Positions 49,060 to 58,634 of a stretch of DNA of 64,000 nt are shown here, in pieces (within the stretch, counting starts at the first letter, position 1; each line of letters starts with the position of its first letter). The DNA lies in contig JADKGI010000006.1 in assembly GCA_016722285.1 (NCBI GenBank), positions 194,405 through 258,404 of the forward strand. Direction: 5' to 3'. Origin of the DNA: Saprospiraceae bacterium. GTDB taxonomy: Bacteria; Bacteroidota; Bacteroidia; Chitinophagales; Saprospiraceae. The translations under genes were made by a program, and so were the position numbers. The notes below the pieces were generated by a model. The model was not told where the DNA came from and did no database searches. It worked only from the letters and a program-made list of their open reading frames with translations.

Positions 49060-49503
49060 TTACTGATGGGCTGCATCCAAACCTTTTTCCAGGATGTCTT
49101 TGTACAAAATAGGTTCTGGGTATTCCTTCCTGAATTCATATCTGAGTACATCAAAAGTAGTTACCAAACCCACCAAAATTCCTTTATCTACAACTGGAAT
49201 AGCATGAAACCTGTTGGCAAGAAATAATTCTGCGGCCGTTCCTATTTTGTCTTCCGGATCAAGTTTGGCTAATTTAGTAGTCATTATGTCTTTAACCAGG
49301 GTGGTATGAAAGTCTGATAGATTCAAATTTATTTTCCAAAGATCAAAAGTGGTAACCATGCCTACCAACAATCCTTCATTTATTACGGGTATGTGATGAA
49401 TATTTTTTGATCTAAAGATATCTCTTACATTGGCCACAGTACTTTCAGGTGCCAAGGTAATTAGATCCCGTATCATAATAGTGGCTACATTTTCATTCAT
49501 CAT
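49060..49503 (-). CDS. two-CBS-domain protein
   Basis: A 147-residue protein made almost only of a CBS pair (about 5-60 and 75-130), with the repeated signatures NIHHIPVINEGLLVGMVTTFDLW and RFHAIPVVDKGILVGLVTTFDVL. Such stand-alone modules bind adenine nucleotides and regulate partners, but none is fused or adjacent. Intact; about 275 bases separate it from the MBL gene. Confidence 0.85.
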   Translation of the reverse strand: MMNENVATIMIRDLITLAPESTVANVRDIFRSKNIHHIPVINEGLLVGMVTTFDLWKINLNLSDFHTTLVKDIMTTKLAKLDPEDKIGTAAELFLANRFHAIPVVDKGILVGLVTTFDVLRYEFRKEYPEPILYKDILEKGLDAAHQ

Positions 49504-49837
49504 AGTTCTCAGATTTTGGATGCAAATAATTAAGCAAGGTAAAAATATTTTAGGAATTTAAAAACATAAATTTTTTATTATATGGTTTCTATGTTTCAAT
49601 ATAACAAGGTATTATAAATAAAAATTTCATTTTTGACAGTCAATTTTAAAAGTTTCTAATAAATGAATCGATTCATATTTCAACCTAAGTTGAGATTATT
49701 TATATGTTATATCAGTTGGTTTTTAGGGCTGTTTCTTATGCGATTTATCTAAGTATATCCATTATTATAGCTCTTTAGCCAGGTTTCACGTTGTAATTAA
49801 TTAATTTTGCCGTTCATTTGAAAATTTGTATCACATT
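49504..49837. other. intergenic between divergent CBS and purM-type genes
   Basis: AT-rich 334-base gap. A -7-like TAATTTTG is at 49802-49809, 28 bases before the purM-type ATG; no good -33 partner. Nothing else identified. Confidence 0.4.
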
Positions 49838-51025
49838 ATGAGTCAGAAAGATTTATTGTATGATCTGAGGGGTGTCTCGGCTTCAAAAGATGATGTTCAT
49901 AAGGCTATTGCAAATCTTGATAAAGGACTTTTCCCGAATGCGTTTTGCAAAGTGATTCCCGACATAGTATGTGGTGATGCTGATTATTGTAATATAATGC
50001 ACGCAGATACAGCCGGCACAAAAACAAGTCTGGCTTATGTTTACTGGAAGGAAACGGGAGATATTTCAGTATGGAAAGGGATAGTAGAAGATGCCATAGT
50101 CATGAATCTCGATGACATGGCATGTGTAGGCTGTCTGGATCATATTGTGTTGTCATCGACTATTGGAAGAAATAAAAGTATCATACCGGGAGAGGTAATA
50201 TCAGTCCTTATAAATCATACTCAGGAATTTCTAAGCAAATTAGAATCATATGGTATCGGAATTACATTGGCTGGAGGTGAGACGGCAGATGTGGGTGACA
50301 TAGTCCGCACTATAGATGTGGGATATACTACTTTCGCCCGGATGAGAAGATCAGACATAATCAATATTGATATAAAGTCGGGAGACTTTGTTGTAGGTTT
50401 TAGTTCATTTGGCAAGGCAGTTTACGAGTCTGAGTATAATGGAGGAATGGGGAGCAATGGATTGACATCGGCGAGGCATGATGTCTTTAATAATTCATAT
50501 GCCGTTAAATATCCGGAATCATTTAATACATTTATTCCTGATGAAGTTGTATATTCAGGTAGCAAGAATCTTACGGATACTATAGTGATAGATGGAATTA
50601 CTCAAAGTATAGGAAAGTTGGTTTTGTCCCCAACGAGGACCTATCTGCCTTTGTTAAAACCGATCGTCGAACAATTCAGAAAACAGATTAATGGTTTGAT
50701 TCATTGTTCAGGCGGAGGTCAGACAAAAGTCAGTAAATTTATGAGTAACAACATCATGATAATCAAAGACAATCTGTTTAGCATGCCTCCTCTTTTCAAA
50801 CTGATTAAAGACGAAGCAGGATTAAGCATGGAAGAAATGTTTCAGGTATTCAATATGGGACACAGGTTGGAATGTTATGTCTCTGACTTGCAAGTTGCTT
50901 ATGAAATTATAGCAATATCACAATCATTTGGAGTAGAATCTAAAATCATAGGAAGAGTAGAGAAAAGTAACTCACCGGTCATCAACATTCATTATGAAGA
51001 TGAAAGCTATACATATAACTATTGA
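49838..51025 (+). CDS. purM: phosphoribosylformylglycinamidine cyclo-ligase-type (AIR synthase) protein
   Basis: A 395-residue protein of the PurM/AIR-synthase superfamily; the Bacteroidota form is longer and more diverged than E. coli PurM (345). It would close formylglycinamidine ribonucleotide to AIR, upstream of PurK/PurE. Visible: YCNIMHADTAGTKTSLAYVY (ATP loop region), EDAIVMNLDDMACVG, GIGITLAGGETADVGDIVRT, VGFSSFGKAVYESEYNGGMG, and GLIHCSGGGQTKVSKF. Start ATG 49838 (MSQKDLLYDLRGVSASKD) is chosen over a TTG four codons upstream. Divergence leaves some chance it is a PurM-related enzyme of other function. Intact. Confidence 0.82.
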   Translation: MSQKDLLYDLRGVSASKDDVHKAIANLDKGLFPNAFCKVIPDIVCGDADYCNIMHADTAGTKTSLAYVYWKETGDISVWKGIVEDAIVMNLDDMACVGCLDHIVLSSTIGRNKSIIPGEVISVLINHTQEFLSKLESYGIGITLAGGETADVGDIVRTIDVGYTTFARMRRSDIINIDIKSGDFVVGFSSFGKAVYESEYNGGMGSNGLTSARHDVFNNSYAVKYPESFNTFIPDEVVYSGSKNLTDTIVIDGITQSIGKLVLSPTRTYLPLLKPIVEQFRKQINGLIHCSGGGQTKVSKFMSNNIMIIKDNLFSMPPLFKLIKDEAGLSMEEMFQVFNMGHRLECYVSDLQVAYEIIAISQSFGVESKIIGRVEKSNSPVINIHYEDESYTYNY

Positions 51026-51062
51026 AAATTGATTTAAAATATTTACCGAAAGAGTTCAGTCA

Positions 51063-51095
51063 AAAACCTAAATAATTACCATTTATTTAGGTTTT
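51063..51095. terminator. bidirectional hairpin between purM and yajC
   Basis: Arms AAAACCTAAATAA (51063-51075) and TTATTTAGGTTTT (51083-51095) with a 7-base loop. The right arm contains the yajC stop codon, so the hairpin overlaps its 3' end. Confidence 0.75.
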
Positions 51096-51394
51096 CCTTT
51101 GTACATATCCGTCATTTCTTTTGACACAGCACTCGATACTACTCTTATGAAAGTTTTGCTGTCCACTTCCAGTGTAATCACATTACTTTCAATTTTATTG
51201 ATCTGTCCGATGATACCACTGGTTGTCACAACTTCATCACCTTTTTTAAGGTCTGAAGAAAATGCCGTTTGATCTTTTTGCTTTTTAACCTGTGGTCTGA
51301 TAAAAAAGAAATAAAAAAATGCCAACATTAAGGCAGGGAAAATCCAGCTTAGTACACTTCCACCTGCAGCTTGTAAAATAAATGCAAGAACCAT
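51083..51394 (-). CDS. yajC: Sec translocon accessory protein YajC
   Basis: Small inner-membrane protein that associates with SecDF. From ATG 51394 it has 103 residues: a short N-terminal stretch, one membrane helix (WIFPALMLAFFYFFFIRPQ), then the conserved RPQVKKQKDQTAFSSDLKKG, DEVVTTSGIIGQINKIE and a C-terminal tail. I prefer ATG 51394 (MVLAFILQAAGGSV) to the start 16 codons upstream because the latter lies in promoter-like sequence. It is divergent from the sigma factor gene; secDF is not adjacent. Intact. Confidence 0.92.
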   Translation of the reverse strand: MVLAFILQAAGGSVLSWIFPALMLAFFYFFFIRPQVKKQKDQTAFSSDLKKGDEVVTTSGIIGQINKIESNVITLEVDSKTFIRVVSSAVSKEMTDMYKGKPK

Positions 51395-51470
51395 TATATG
51401 AAAAGTTATTTTAAAATTTGACTGCAAATATATGGATAACAAATGTAAATAACGTTTAACTTTGACTTTA

Positions 51471-51478
51471 TATATTTG
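51471..51478 (+). promoter_or_regulatory. -7 element upstream of the ECF sigma gene
   Basis: TATATTTG fits TAnnTTTG, 23 bases before the ATG. A clear -33 TTTG at 18-20 bases is lacking. Confidence 0.3.
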
Positions 51479-51501
51479 TCTAAGTCAAAAATATCTAATC
51501 T

Positions 51502-52071
51502 ATGAATGATCTTGAGTTGTGGAGACGACTTAGAGGTGGAGATCAAAAAGCTTTGAAGGAAGTATATGATATGTGTTCCGGTAATCTGGCAAATTATGCT
51601 AAAAAATTTACTCAGGACACAGAATTGATTGAGGATGCGATTCATGATTTATTTGTTTTTATATGGCAAAAGAAGGAAAATCTAAATGATACTGACTCTA
51701 TTATTAAATATCTTTGTGTATCACTCAGGAGAGAAATTATCCGTCGTGTTTCAAAGACATTAAATGTAACTTCCTTTGAAAATGCTGAAAATAATGATTT
51801 TGAATTCTCTCTTTCTGTAGAGGACATGATCATTCAGAACGAAACAAATGAGTCCAATAAACTGAAATTGAAAGAAGCTTTCAAGGAATTGAGTAACAGG
51901 CAAAGAGAAGCCATTTATCTCAAATACTATGAAGAAATGTCATATGATCAGATATGTGAAGTCATGGAAATCAATTATCAGTCAGTCAGAAACCTCATTT
52001 CTAAAGGTATCATTGTGTTGAAAAAAGTCATTGGACTGGTTATTTTATTAATATCAGTATTAATATGGTAA
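51502..52071 (+). CDS. ECF RNA polymerase sigma factor (FecI-like)
   Basis: A 189-residue group IV sigma factor. Region 2 is at about residues 20-90 (EDAIHDLFVFIWQKKE). Region 4 (about 118-172) has LSNRQREAIYLKYYEEMSYDQICEVMEINYQS as the helix-turn-helix. It ends with a hydrophobic tail (VIGLVILLISVLIW), as in several Bacteroidota FecI-like sigma factors. The FecR-type anti-sigma and the TonB receptor follow, so it should activate that receptor in response to its ligand. Spacing to fecR is 244 bases, with a conserved element between. Confidence 0.93.
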   Translation: MNDLELWRRLRGGDQKALKEVYDMCSGNLANYAKKFTQDTELIEDAIHDLFVFIWQKKENLNDTDSIIKYLCVSLRREIIRRVSKTLNVTSFENAENNDFEFSLSVEDMIIQNETNESNKLKLKEAFKELSNRQREAIYLKYYEEMSYDQICEVMEINYQSVRNLISKGIIVLKKVIGLVILLISVLIW

Positions 52072-52076
52072 AAAAG

Positions 52077-52112
52077 GTAAATGTTTAGATATGATCGATT
52101 TCAATCAAGAGA
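52077..52112 (+). promoter_or_regulatory. copy 3 of the conserved 36-bp intergenic element
   Basis: Starts GTAAATGTTTAGATATGAT, with TTTCAATCAA near the end. It matches copy 2 (12876-12911, minus) at 32 of 36 positions, and is less like copy 1. It begins 5 bases after the sigma stop and ends about 203 bases before fecR, oriented toward fecR. Confidence 0.5.
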
Positions 52113-52315
52113 TGCCAATTTTTGTGCTACTTCTGCTCTTTTTATGTCAGTAGTCGTGCTATTCAATCAAAAAATAGCTTCGTTCGACAAAAAAATGTTC
52201 TATTTTTATTATTTGGAAGCATACACCTAAATAATTACTAAAGAAAGTATAAATAAATGAGTACAAAAGTGTTATGATATCCCTTTCATTACTGTAACAC
52301 AGTATAAATTTGCGT

Positions 52316-53299
52316 ATGAGTAATATAAATTTACATAATTTTCAAAATGAACTGATCGAAGACGACTCATTTATCAAATGGGTAAGATCGGAATTTCAGG
52401 AGGATGACGACAGGTGGTCTGCTTTTATCGATGATCATCCTGAAAACACAAATGAAATTAATGCGGCCATTGCCTTTATCCGAAACTTCGAATTTAAAGA
52501 TGAAAAATCATTTGATCATAATAAAGTGTGGGAAAGGATTTCTGTTTCAGCTGAGCTAAAACCTATTAAAGAAGCAAGAGTAAAACAACTTTTCCCGAAT
52601 AAAATAAAAATTATTGCATTACTAGCCGCTGCTTGTATTTTGCTTATAGTAGTTTTCAGGATGGGAATCTCCACAGAGAAAGAAGTAAATTCCCACATTG
52701 CAGAGCAAATAAATGAAGCCTTGCCTGATGGTTCAAAAGTTCTTCTAAATTCAGATTCCAAAATCTTATACAACCCCAAAACATGGAAAGAATCCAGAAC
52801 TGTGAAATTGGAAGGAACCGCTTATTTTGAAGTAGAAAAGGGAAGTAAGTTTAAGGTGAAGACCAAATTAGGAGAAGTGACCGTATTAGGAACCAGTTTT
52901 AGTGTCACTCGAGATGGGTTATTTGAAGTGATTTGCAGAACAGGAAAGGTAGCCGTCAAATCATCCCCCAAACCATCAGAAGAAATCATTCTTACGCCTG
53001 GTGATATTGTAGTACTGGATGGAGAAACTTTAAGATTGGATCGATCGAAAAAAGAAAATAAGAACAATATTTCCTGGCTCGATGGGGTTTATACCTTTGA
53101 TGCAAAACCTCTGAGCATTGTTATAAGTGAACTGGAAAGACAATTTGATTTAAAAATAACCATCCCAAATGAACTCAGATCCGAGGCATATACAGGTTTT
53201 TTTAGAGACAATGATATACAGGAAGCCCTGAAGTCAATAACCTGGCCTTTGGGACTACAATATAAAATTGACGGTAAAAAAGTAACGATAACCAGGTAA
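52316..53299 (+). CDS. FecR-type anti-sigma factor
   Basis: A 327-residue inner-membrane regulator of the sigma factor encoded upstream. The N-terminal cytoplasmic segment binds sigma; one membrane helix (IKIIALLAAACILLIVVF, about 98-115) crosses the membrane. The periplasmic FecR domain follows (INEALPDGSKVLLNSDSKI, GTAYFEVEKGSKFKVKTKLGEVTVLGTSFSV). The C-terminal DUF4974/STN-like end (YTFDAKPLSIVISELERQFDLKI..ITRxx) contacts the TonB receptor. I chose ATG 52316 over a TTG two codons earlier. Standard partner of the ECF sigma and receptor. Confidence 0.93.
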   Translation: MSNINLHNFQNELIEDDSFIKWVRSEFQEDDDRWSAFIDDHPENTNEINAAIAFIRNFEFKDEKSFDHNKVWERISVSAELKPIKEARVKQLFPNKIKIIALLAAACILLIVVFRMGISTEKEVNSHIAEQINEALPDGSKVLLNSDSKILYNPKTWKESRTVKLEGTAYFEVEKGSKFKVKTKLGEVTVLGTSFSVTRDGLFEVICRTGKVAVKSSPKPSEEIILTPGDIVVLDGETLRLDRSKKENKNNISWLDGVYTFDAKPLSIVISELERQFDLKITIPNELRSEAYTGFFRDNDIQEALKSITWPLGLQYKIDGKKVTITR

Positions 53300-53364
53300 T
53301 ATTTACTGTAAAGAAAATTTTTTATTACTCTGAAAACTTATAGAATATCATAAAGGAAGGAAGG

Positions 53365-56007
53365 ATAGGTTTTGTTATTTTATTTTTTTTAATACTTCTG
53401 ACCAGGAGTGATGTGACTTTATATTCCCAAAGCCTATATGTTTATTCTTACCCGATTAAAAAAGGTACTTCCTGCACATATAATCTGGACGCATTTAAGA
53501 ATAAATTTAATGTATTAATTGCCTACAGCCCATCATTATCTGAATATATCGCATCTAATGATAGGGTTCTTGTTGCCTTTAGTTTGGATAATTTATTTGA
53601 AAAATTATGTAATAGCTTTCAGTTGGAATTTACAAACGGAGGCGAAAGGTCCTATCTGGTAAGGTCTGAAGCGGTTGACATTCGAAACGCTGAAGAATTG
53701 ATTTTTCATATTCACCTAAAAGATGCAAAAGATAATCAACCCATTTCGTTTGCAGCAGTATATGACGAAAGTCGAAAATATTACGGATTTACAGACGAGC
53801 AAGGTGATTGTTTTATTAAAATGCCAAAAAGTACTAATAGCCACAAACTGACTATTCACTCACTTTCTTATAAGGAGAGGGATATAGAACTCAATAATGA
53901 AAACCTTTATCAGGAAATTAAAATCATAACTGATCCGGTAAAAGTATTGCCAATAACAATAAATACAATTAAACGGAAGCTTAGTTTTGCCAAAAGTCAG
54001 GCAATAACTACCAACAGTGACTTCATCGAAAAGGTAATGGAATCTTCTGTTTTTCAGAAAGACATCATTAGGACTTTACAGCTGTTGCCCGGTGTAAGTG
54101 CGATTAATGATTCCAAATCCAATATCAGGATAAGAGGGGCAAATGAAGAAGCCACACTGATGATATTGGATGACATGCCGGTATATAAGGCAGATCATTT
54201 TTTTGGTATTTTTGGGGCTTTCAATTCGTGGTATATTAATGACATTTCTCTTTATAAGAATAACATGCCGGTGGAATTTGGAGGCCGGACCAGTGGACTA
54301 TTAAAAATGGAAAGCTATAAAGAAGTGGAGCCATTTCAACTAAATGTGGATTTGAATCTGCTGAATACTGGCTTAAAAGCAGATATTCCAATAAATAAAA
54401 ATCTGGCCATAAAAATTTCAGGTCGGAGTACTTATACTAATCTAGTCAAATCCGGTTTTTATGATCTTAGTCAGAGGCAGAATTTGGAATCGGGATCACA
54501 GTCCAATACAAACAACTCCCAGATTACTTCAAATCCATCCTTTGACTTTCATGATATAAACGGCAAGATAGTTTTCAGAAAAAACGGACACCGAATTGAC
54601 GCAAACCTTTTTACAAGTAATGATCGATTTGAAGACAAATATGGCCTTACTTTCAAAAATAAGACTTTGGTCATCAATGATGAATTGTTCAGTCAGGTAT
54701 CAAAATGGTCAAATTTAACATCGGGACTAAACTACGTGTATTCTGACCAGTTAAATGAAATCAAGGCATCAATTTATTCTACATCATTTTCCAGCACATA
54801 TAATATAAACAGTCACCTTACCAGAAAGGAAAAAAACGAAATAATTCGGGATACAATTAATATTTTGAATGAAAACAGCATTAAAGATGTTGGGCTGAAG
54901 CTAAGCTACAGGCACAAATCCATTCAAAATTTGCTTGTGGGTGCTGAGCACATTTTTCATAATAATAATTTATATATTGAAAATGATAAAAATCCGGTTT
55001 TTGAAATCAACAAAAAGGGGAGGGAATCAAGCTTCTTTAGCCTTTTAACTGTCGGGAAACGGACTGCTTTTTATGCCGAACCTGCGCTGCGACTGACCTA
55101 TCTTCATAGTTTGAATAAGACATATTTCCTGCCACAATTGTATCTCAGCACTGCGATTTCTGATGATATAATTTTAAAGGCATCAGCAGGAAGGCAAGCT
55201 CAGTATATCCGATTATTTGAGCATGAAAATGCTTTGGGGCAAAAGCAACAATTTTTTGCAATGAGTAACAATAACAGCGTACCCGTTGGGATTGGAACAA
55301 ACTTCATGATTGGAATATGGAAGAGTTTTGGTAAAATTACATTGGATATAGAAAATTACTACCGTACATTGGATGGAGCTATATTACATGCGACTCAGAT
55401 GCCGGGATTACGTCCCCCACAGCCTGGAGTTATAACTTCAGGTTTCAAATTATTCTCCGGGCAAAGCCGGTTTTATGGCACAGATATATCACTTGTCTAT
55501 GAAGCCAAAAGATATTTTTCATTGTTTACATATACACTTAGTAAATCTGAAAATAAATTTACTGAGCTTTTTATTAACCAATATTTTCCAGGCTCTGACG
55601 ATAGTCGGCATCAGGTAAAATGGGTTAATACATTTTCAGCGGGAAAATTTGACTTTTCAGTAAATTATATCGGGGCAACAGGAAGGCCATATCTTGATTT
55701 ATCAAGTATCAAAACACCTCAGGAGCGTATTAATCTTGATATAAATAAATATTTAAAAAATCTGCCAGCCTATCATAGAATTGACGTTGGAGCATACTAT
55801 AAGTTAAACTTTGGAAGCTTGAAATCCAGATTAGGGTTATCAGTTTTTAATTTGGCAAACAGGATTAATGTTAAATACAAACAATTTGTATATCAGTTGC
55901 CGTCAGGGCAAAATAATCAGCAAGGACAAATCAATACTATTTTGGGATCGGATGTTGCACAACTAGAGAGAACAATAAATTTAAGTTTTAACGTTACTTT
56001 CAGATAA
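53365..56007 (+). CDS. TonB-dependent receptor/transducer with STN domain, start codon not ATG
   Basis: Outer-membrane receptor that senses or imports a ligand and signals through FecR. From GTG 53413 there are 864 codons: a secretin/TonB N-terminal signalling domain (YSYPIKKGTSCTYNLDAFKNKFN.., about 10-80), a carboxypeptidase-like domain (about 95-180), a plug with ILQ-type LQLLPGVSAINDSKSNIRIRGA and LDDMPVYKADHFFG, and a barrel ending in NLSFNVTFR. Upstream in the same frame lie 16 hydrophobic codons (GFVILFFLILL..TLYSQ) that look like the signal peptide but have no ATG before a TAG at 53341. I start at ATA 53365 as the likely signal-peptide beginning; the true start is uncertain. Either a non-ATG start is used or the start codon is misread. 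Confidence 0.8.
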   Translation: MGFVILFFLILLTRSDVTLYSQSLYVYSYPIKKGTSCTYNLDAFKNKFNVLIAYSPSLSEYIASNDRVLVAFSLDNLFEKLCNSFQLEFTNGGERSYLVRSEAVDIRNAEELIFHIHLKDAKDNQPISFAAVYDESRKYYGFTDEQGDCFIKMPKSTNSHKLTIHSLSYKERDIELNNENLYQEIKIITDPVKVLPITINTIKRKLSFAKSQAITTNSDFIEKVMESSVFQKDIIRTLQLLPGVSAINDSKSNIRIRGANEEATLMILDDMPVYKADHFFGIFGAFNSWYINDISLYKNNMPVEFGGRTSGLLKMESYKEVEPFQLNVDLNLLNTGLKADIPINKNLAIKISGRSTYTNLVKSGFYDLSQRQNLESGSQSNTNNSQITSNPSFDFHDINGKIVFRKNGHRIDANLFTSNDRFEDKYGLTFKNKTLVINDELFSQVSKWSNLTSGLNYVYSDQLNEIKASIYSTSFSSTYNINSHLTRKEKNEIIRDTINILNENSIKDVGLKLSYRHKSIQNLLVGAEHIFHNNNLYIENDKNPVFEINKKGRESSFFSLLTVGKRTAFYAEPALRLTYLHSLNKTYFLPQLYLSTAISDDIILKASAGRQAQYIRLFEHENALGQKQQFFAMSNNNSVPVGIGTNFMIGIWKSFGKITLDIENYYRTLDGAILHATQMPGLRPPQPGVITSGFKLFSGQSRFYGTDISLVYEAKRYFSLFTYTLSKSENKFTELFINQYFPGSDDSRHQVKWVNTFSAGKFDFSVNYIGATGRPYLDLSSIKTPQERINLDINKYLKNLPAYHRIDVGAYYKLNFGSLKSRLGLSVFNLANRINVKYKQFVYQLPSGQNNQQGQINTILGSDVAQLERTINLSFNVTFR

Positions 56008-56011
56008 ATGG

Positions 56012-56659
56012 CTATATAGTCTCGTCTATATGACAAAATGAAAGTTGTGTATCCATATCTACTTCATTTATAGTTTTTTCAAGTAAGTTGGCTTTAAGCT
56101 TTCTTAATTTTATGTCAGAGTCTGATGACCTGATAGATATTATGACCTTGCATCGGGTGCTAAAGTCTTTAGAATCAATGTCAATTTCCAGATCTTTCAG
56201 TTCAGCCAGAATTCTTCCCATAAACGCATATTCAAACGATAAAATGTATTGCTTTGTTATATGCTTTATTATTATATTGGCACTACTTAGGCCACTGATT
56301 GAGGCCTCCTTATAGGCTTGAATTAATCCGGAGACACCCAGTTTCGTTCCACCAAAATACCTCACAATTACTATGATAATATTGGTAACATGGTGGCTCA
56401 AAATCTGTCCGAAAATAGGTTTCCCTGCAGTACCTGATGGTTCGCCATCATCATTAATCCGAAACCGATTATGGTCCAATCCAATATTATACGCATAACA
56501 ATAATGCCTTGCTTTGGGGTGTTGTGATTTAATATTATCTAAAATAGTTGTTAATTGGCTTTCATCATCAAATGGAAAGCAAAAAGAAAGAAATTTGCTT
56601 CCTTTGTCTTTGTACTCACCAGTGGAAGGAGATGCAATTGTCTGATATTGATCATCCAT
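56012..56659 (-). CDS. YigZ/IMPACT-family protein
   Basis: A 215-residue cytoplasmic protein. The N-terminal IMPACT (UPF0029) domain (about 15-125) carries KGSKFLSFCFPFDDESQL, the hallmark NDDGEPSGTAGKPIFGQIL and IVIVRYFGGTKLGVSGLI, and the C-terminal DUF1949-type ferredoxin-like domain follows. Relatives are linked to translation or stress regulation, but biochemical role is unsettled. The stop lies 4 bases from the convergent receptor's stop, so the two genes nearly touch. Intact. Confidence 0.92.
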   Translation of the reverse strand: MDDQYQTIASPSTGEYKDKGSKFLSFCFPFDDESQLTTILDNIKSQHPKARHYCYAYNIGLDHNRFRINDDGEPSGTAGKPIFGQILSHHVTNIIIVIVRYFGGTKLGVSGLIQAYKEASISGLSSANIIIKHITKQYILSFEYAFMGRILAELKDLEIDIDSKDFSTRCKVIISIRSSDSDIKLRKLKANLLEKTINEVDMDTQLSFCHIDETI

Positions 56660-56819
56660 GCTACTGTAATTAAATTAATCTCAAAGGTAAGTTTTACCGG
56701 TCAATGTAAAACACACGCATGACCACTCTGAGGATTATTATTAAGATCACAATATTAAAGAGCAATTTGAAGTATAATAATGCGATTGAATTCAAACTTT
56801 ATTATTTATTTTTTCTACT

Positions 56820-57611
56820 TTATGAGTTTTCTTTTTTGCTCAAATCAAAGTTTAGGAACATATTTATTATGAAGCCTTTGTTATGCTGAAAAACATTTCT
56901 TCCATTTATTTCCCTTGCAAGTTGAGCTATCTGACAAAAATAGCCCCCTTCTATTCTGAAAGTATTGTTAAATTTATAACCCAATACCAAACCTAATCGA
57001 TTTTGGTCAAAAACATTTTCATTTACATTTTTGCCGAACCCTATGAGCAATTCATCAAAGGCTGCAATGTAAGGAGTATGATCTATGATTGAATTGTGAA
57101 TCAATGGCATCTGACATCGAAGCATATACCTAAATCTACTCCCGTAAACATGGGAATCCTGTTTATCCAAATTTGCACTTGAGTATTTACCTTGCCATCT
57201 TTGCTCCAGCATAAAACGGTGAGAAATATCAATTTTTGAAACTTTATCAGTGAAAATGGCTGCTTCAAATAATCTATTTTCCGTAAACCCTTTTCCAAAA
57301 CTGTTGAGCGGATATTCGCCGTAAGCTATGTTTTCTATTAATCCGTAACCAAGTCGTAATTGTAACTTAGGGTGGATTTGATAATTAATTATACCTTTAA
57401 ACATGTTAGCCTGGCCCTCACTGATCAATTTTACTCTTCTCCAATAGAGTTCGGCAGAAAAACTTATTTTTGGAGAAACCTTAAATGCGTTGTTTAAACT
57501 AAACCAACCAATGGTATTATTATCAGATATTCTTGTATTTTGAGCATATAAAGATGTACAAACTGGACACAAAAAGAAAATAAATCCAGAAATTAGAATT
57601 TGTTTAGCCAT
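56820..57611 (-). CDS. DUF2490 outer-membrane protein
   Basis: A 263-residue protein with a signal peptide (to about SLYAQ, residue 23) and many amphipathic strands (NNTIGWFSLNNAFKVSPKISFSAELYWRR, LQLRLGYGLIENIAYGEYP, HRFMLEQRWQGK) typical of the DUF2490 family of outer-membrane barrels common in Bacteroidota. Function unknown. Stand-alone; the region upstream is gene-poor and decayed. Intact. Confidence 0.8.
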   Translation of the reverse strand: MAKQILISGFIFFLCPVCTSLYAQNTRISDNNTIGWFSLNNAFKVSPKISFSAELYWRRVKLISEGQANMFKGIINYQIHPKLQLRLGYGLIENIAYGEYPLNSFGKGFTENRLFEAAIFTDKVSKIDISHRFMLEQRWQGKYSSANLDKQDSHVYGSRFRYMLRCQMPLIHNSIIDHTPYIAAFDELLIGFGKNVNENVFDQNRLGLVLGYKFNNTFRIEGGYFCQIAQLAREINGRNVFQHNKGFIINMFLNFDLSKKENS

Positions 57612-58207
57612 AATTTATTTTAATTTAATAATATAAGTTGGAGGTTTAGGTTAAAAACATGGGTACTTTAAAATTTTATGCAATGGTACTCAAAGATTTT
57701 TCAATTTCCCTGAAAATCTTATGGAAAAAATAAATAATAAATTTGATAAGTAAGGAAAATATTAAGATGATTTAAAAGCAACTGGGTGGTATTGTTTGAT
57801 ATGTGGACCTAAATAAATTCTGGTTTAAATCCTGATTACTGTAATTTCAATAAATATCAGACTTAGTCATAACTGCCCGATAAATATAAAGTCATTGTGA
57901 AGCAAATTGGTAAATACAATGTCCATTCCAATAAATGTCGGCGTAAAAGGCAAACCTGCAAACAAAAATCTCAAATATAGTTTATAAACATATATGACCT
58001 AAAAATTCATTTAAATCGTAGATTTGTTCCAGCAATCTTGATCTTTTTAAACAATCAAACCCTATTATTCCAAAACAACTGAGATATTAAAATATATAAA
58101 TGATTCATCTGCATTTAATGTTTCAATATTAGTATTGACTAATACGAAAAAGAATGGATACGATTTATTCCATAAGACCAGGACTCTGATGATATCCTAT
58201 AATAAAA
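57612..58207. other. gene-poor, AT-rich region upstream of a gene relic
   Basis: About 600 bases with many stops in all frames. Around 58080-58205 the plus strand may already contain diverged coding sequence belonging to the relic that follows, but I cannot assign it. No RNA gene, terminator or promoter recognised. Confidence 0.4.
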
Positions 58208-58618
58208 CCGACTTAACGCTTTGTAGTATTAGAGATTTGAGAAATGGGTAAAATCATTTTGCTGTTCTTATTTTCATGTGATGACTGAAATCATTTTTGA
58301 TGCAGGATTTAGTGATATTTTTGTTATAAGAACCTCTGGAAATGTCATTGAAGATTACAAATTTGGTAAAATATAATATGTTGTTGTACATCTATAACAT
58401 TATCTAATTTATAATAGATTATATCAAAAGAGAAGAAGATGAAATAAATTTAAACATACTTTTAGATAAACGATTACCTAATTATGTTAATTCCAGAAAT
58501 TAAAGGTAATATTATTCAGGGCGCAAATCTTCTAAAACATAGTAAACCTATTTTAGAATAATTAAGTGGAAGACATGAAACTGAAGTGATTAGAGTTGAT
58601 TATCATTTAGAGAATTAA
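58208..58618 (+). pseudogene. decayed beta-carbonic anhydrase
   Basis: Fragments of a beta-class carbonic anhydrase in order but in several frames. The best block is EIIFDAGFSDIFVIRTSGNVIED at 58281-58350, matching the family's PPEIIFDQGLGDIFVIRxAGN. It is preceded by IRDLRNG..HFAVLIF (in place of the cysteine/CSDSR segment, which is lost), then FGKI-YVVVHL-H (in place of the VVLGHxxCGA zinc region), and near 58535-58615 SKPILE and VIRVDYHLEN, like the C-terminus. Zinc-ligand cysteine, aspartate and second cysteine motifs are not intact, and multiple stops interrupt it. It lies directly upstream of a SulP transporter, a known partner of carbonic anhydrases in bicarbonate uptake. Confidence 0.65.
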
Positions 58619-58634
58619 AAAGTGAAATAATAAA

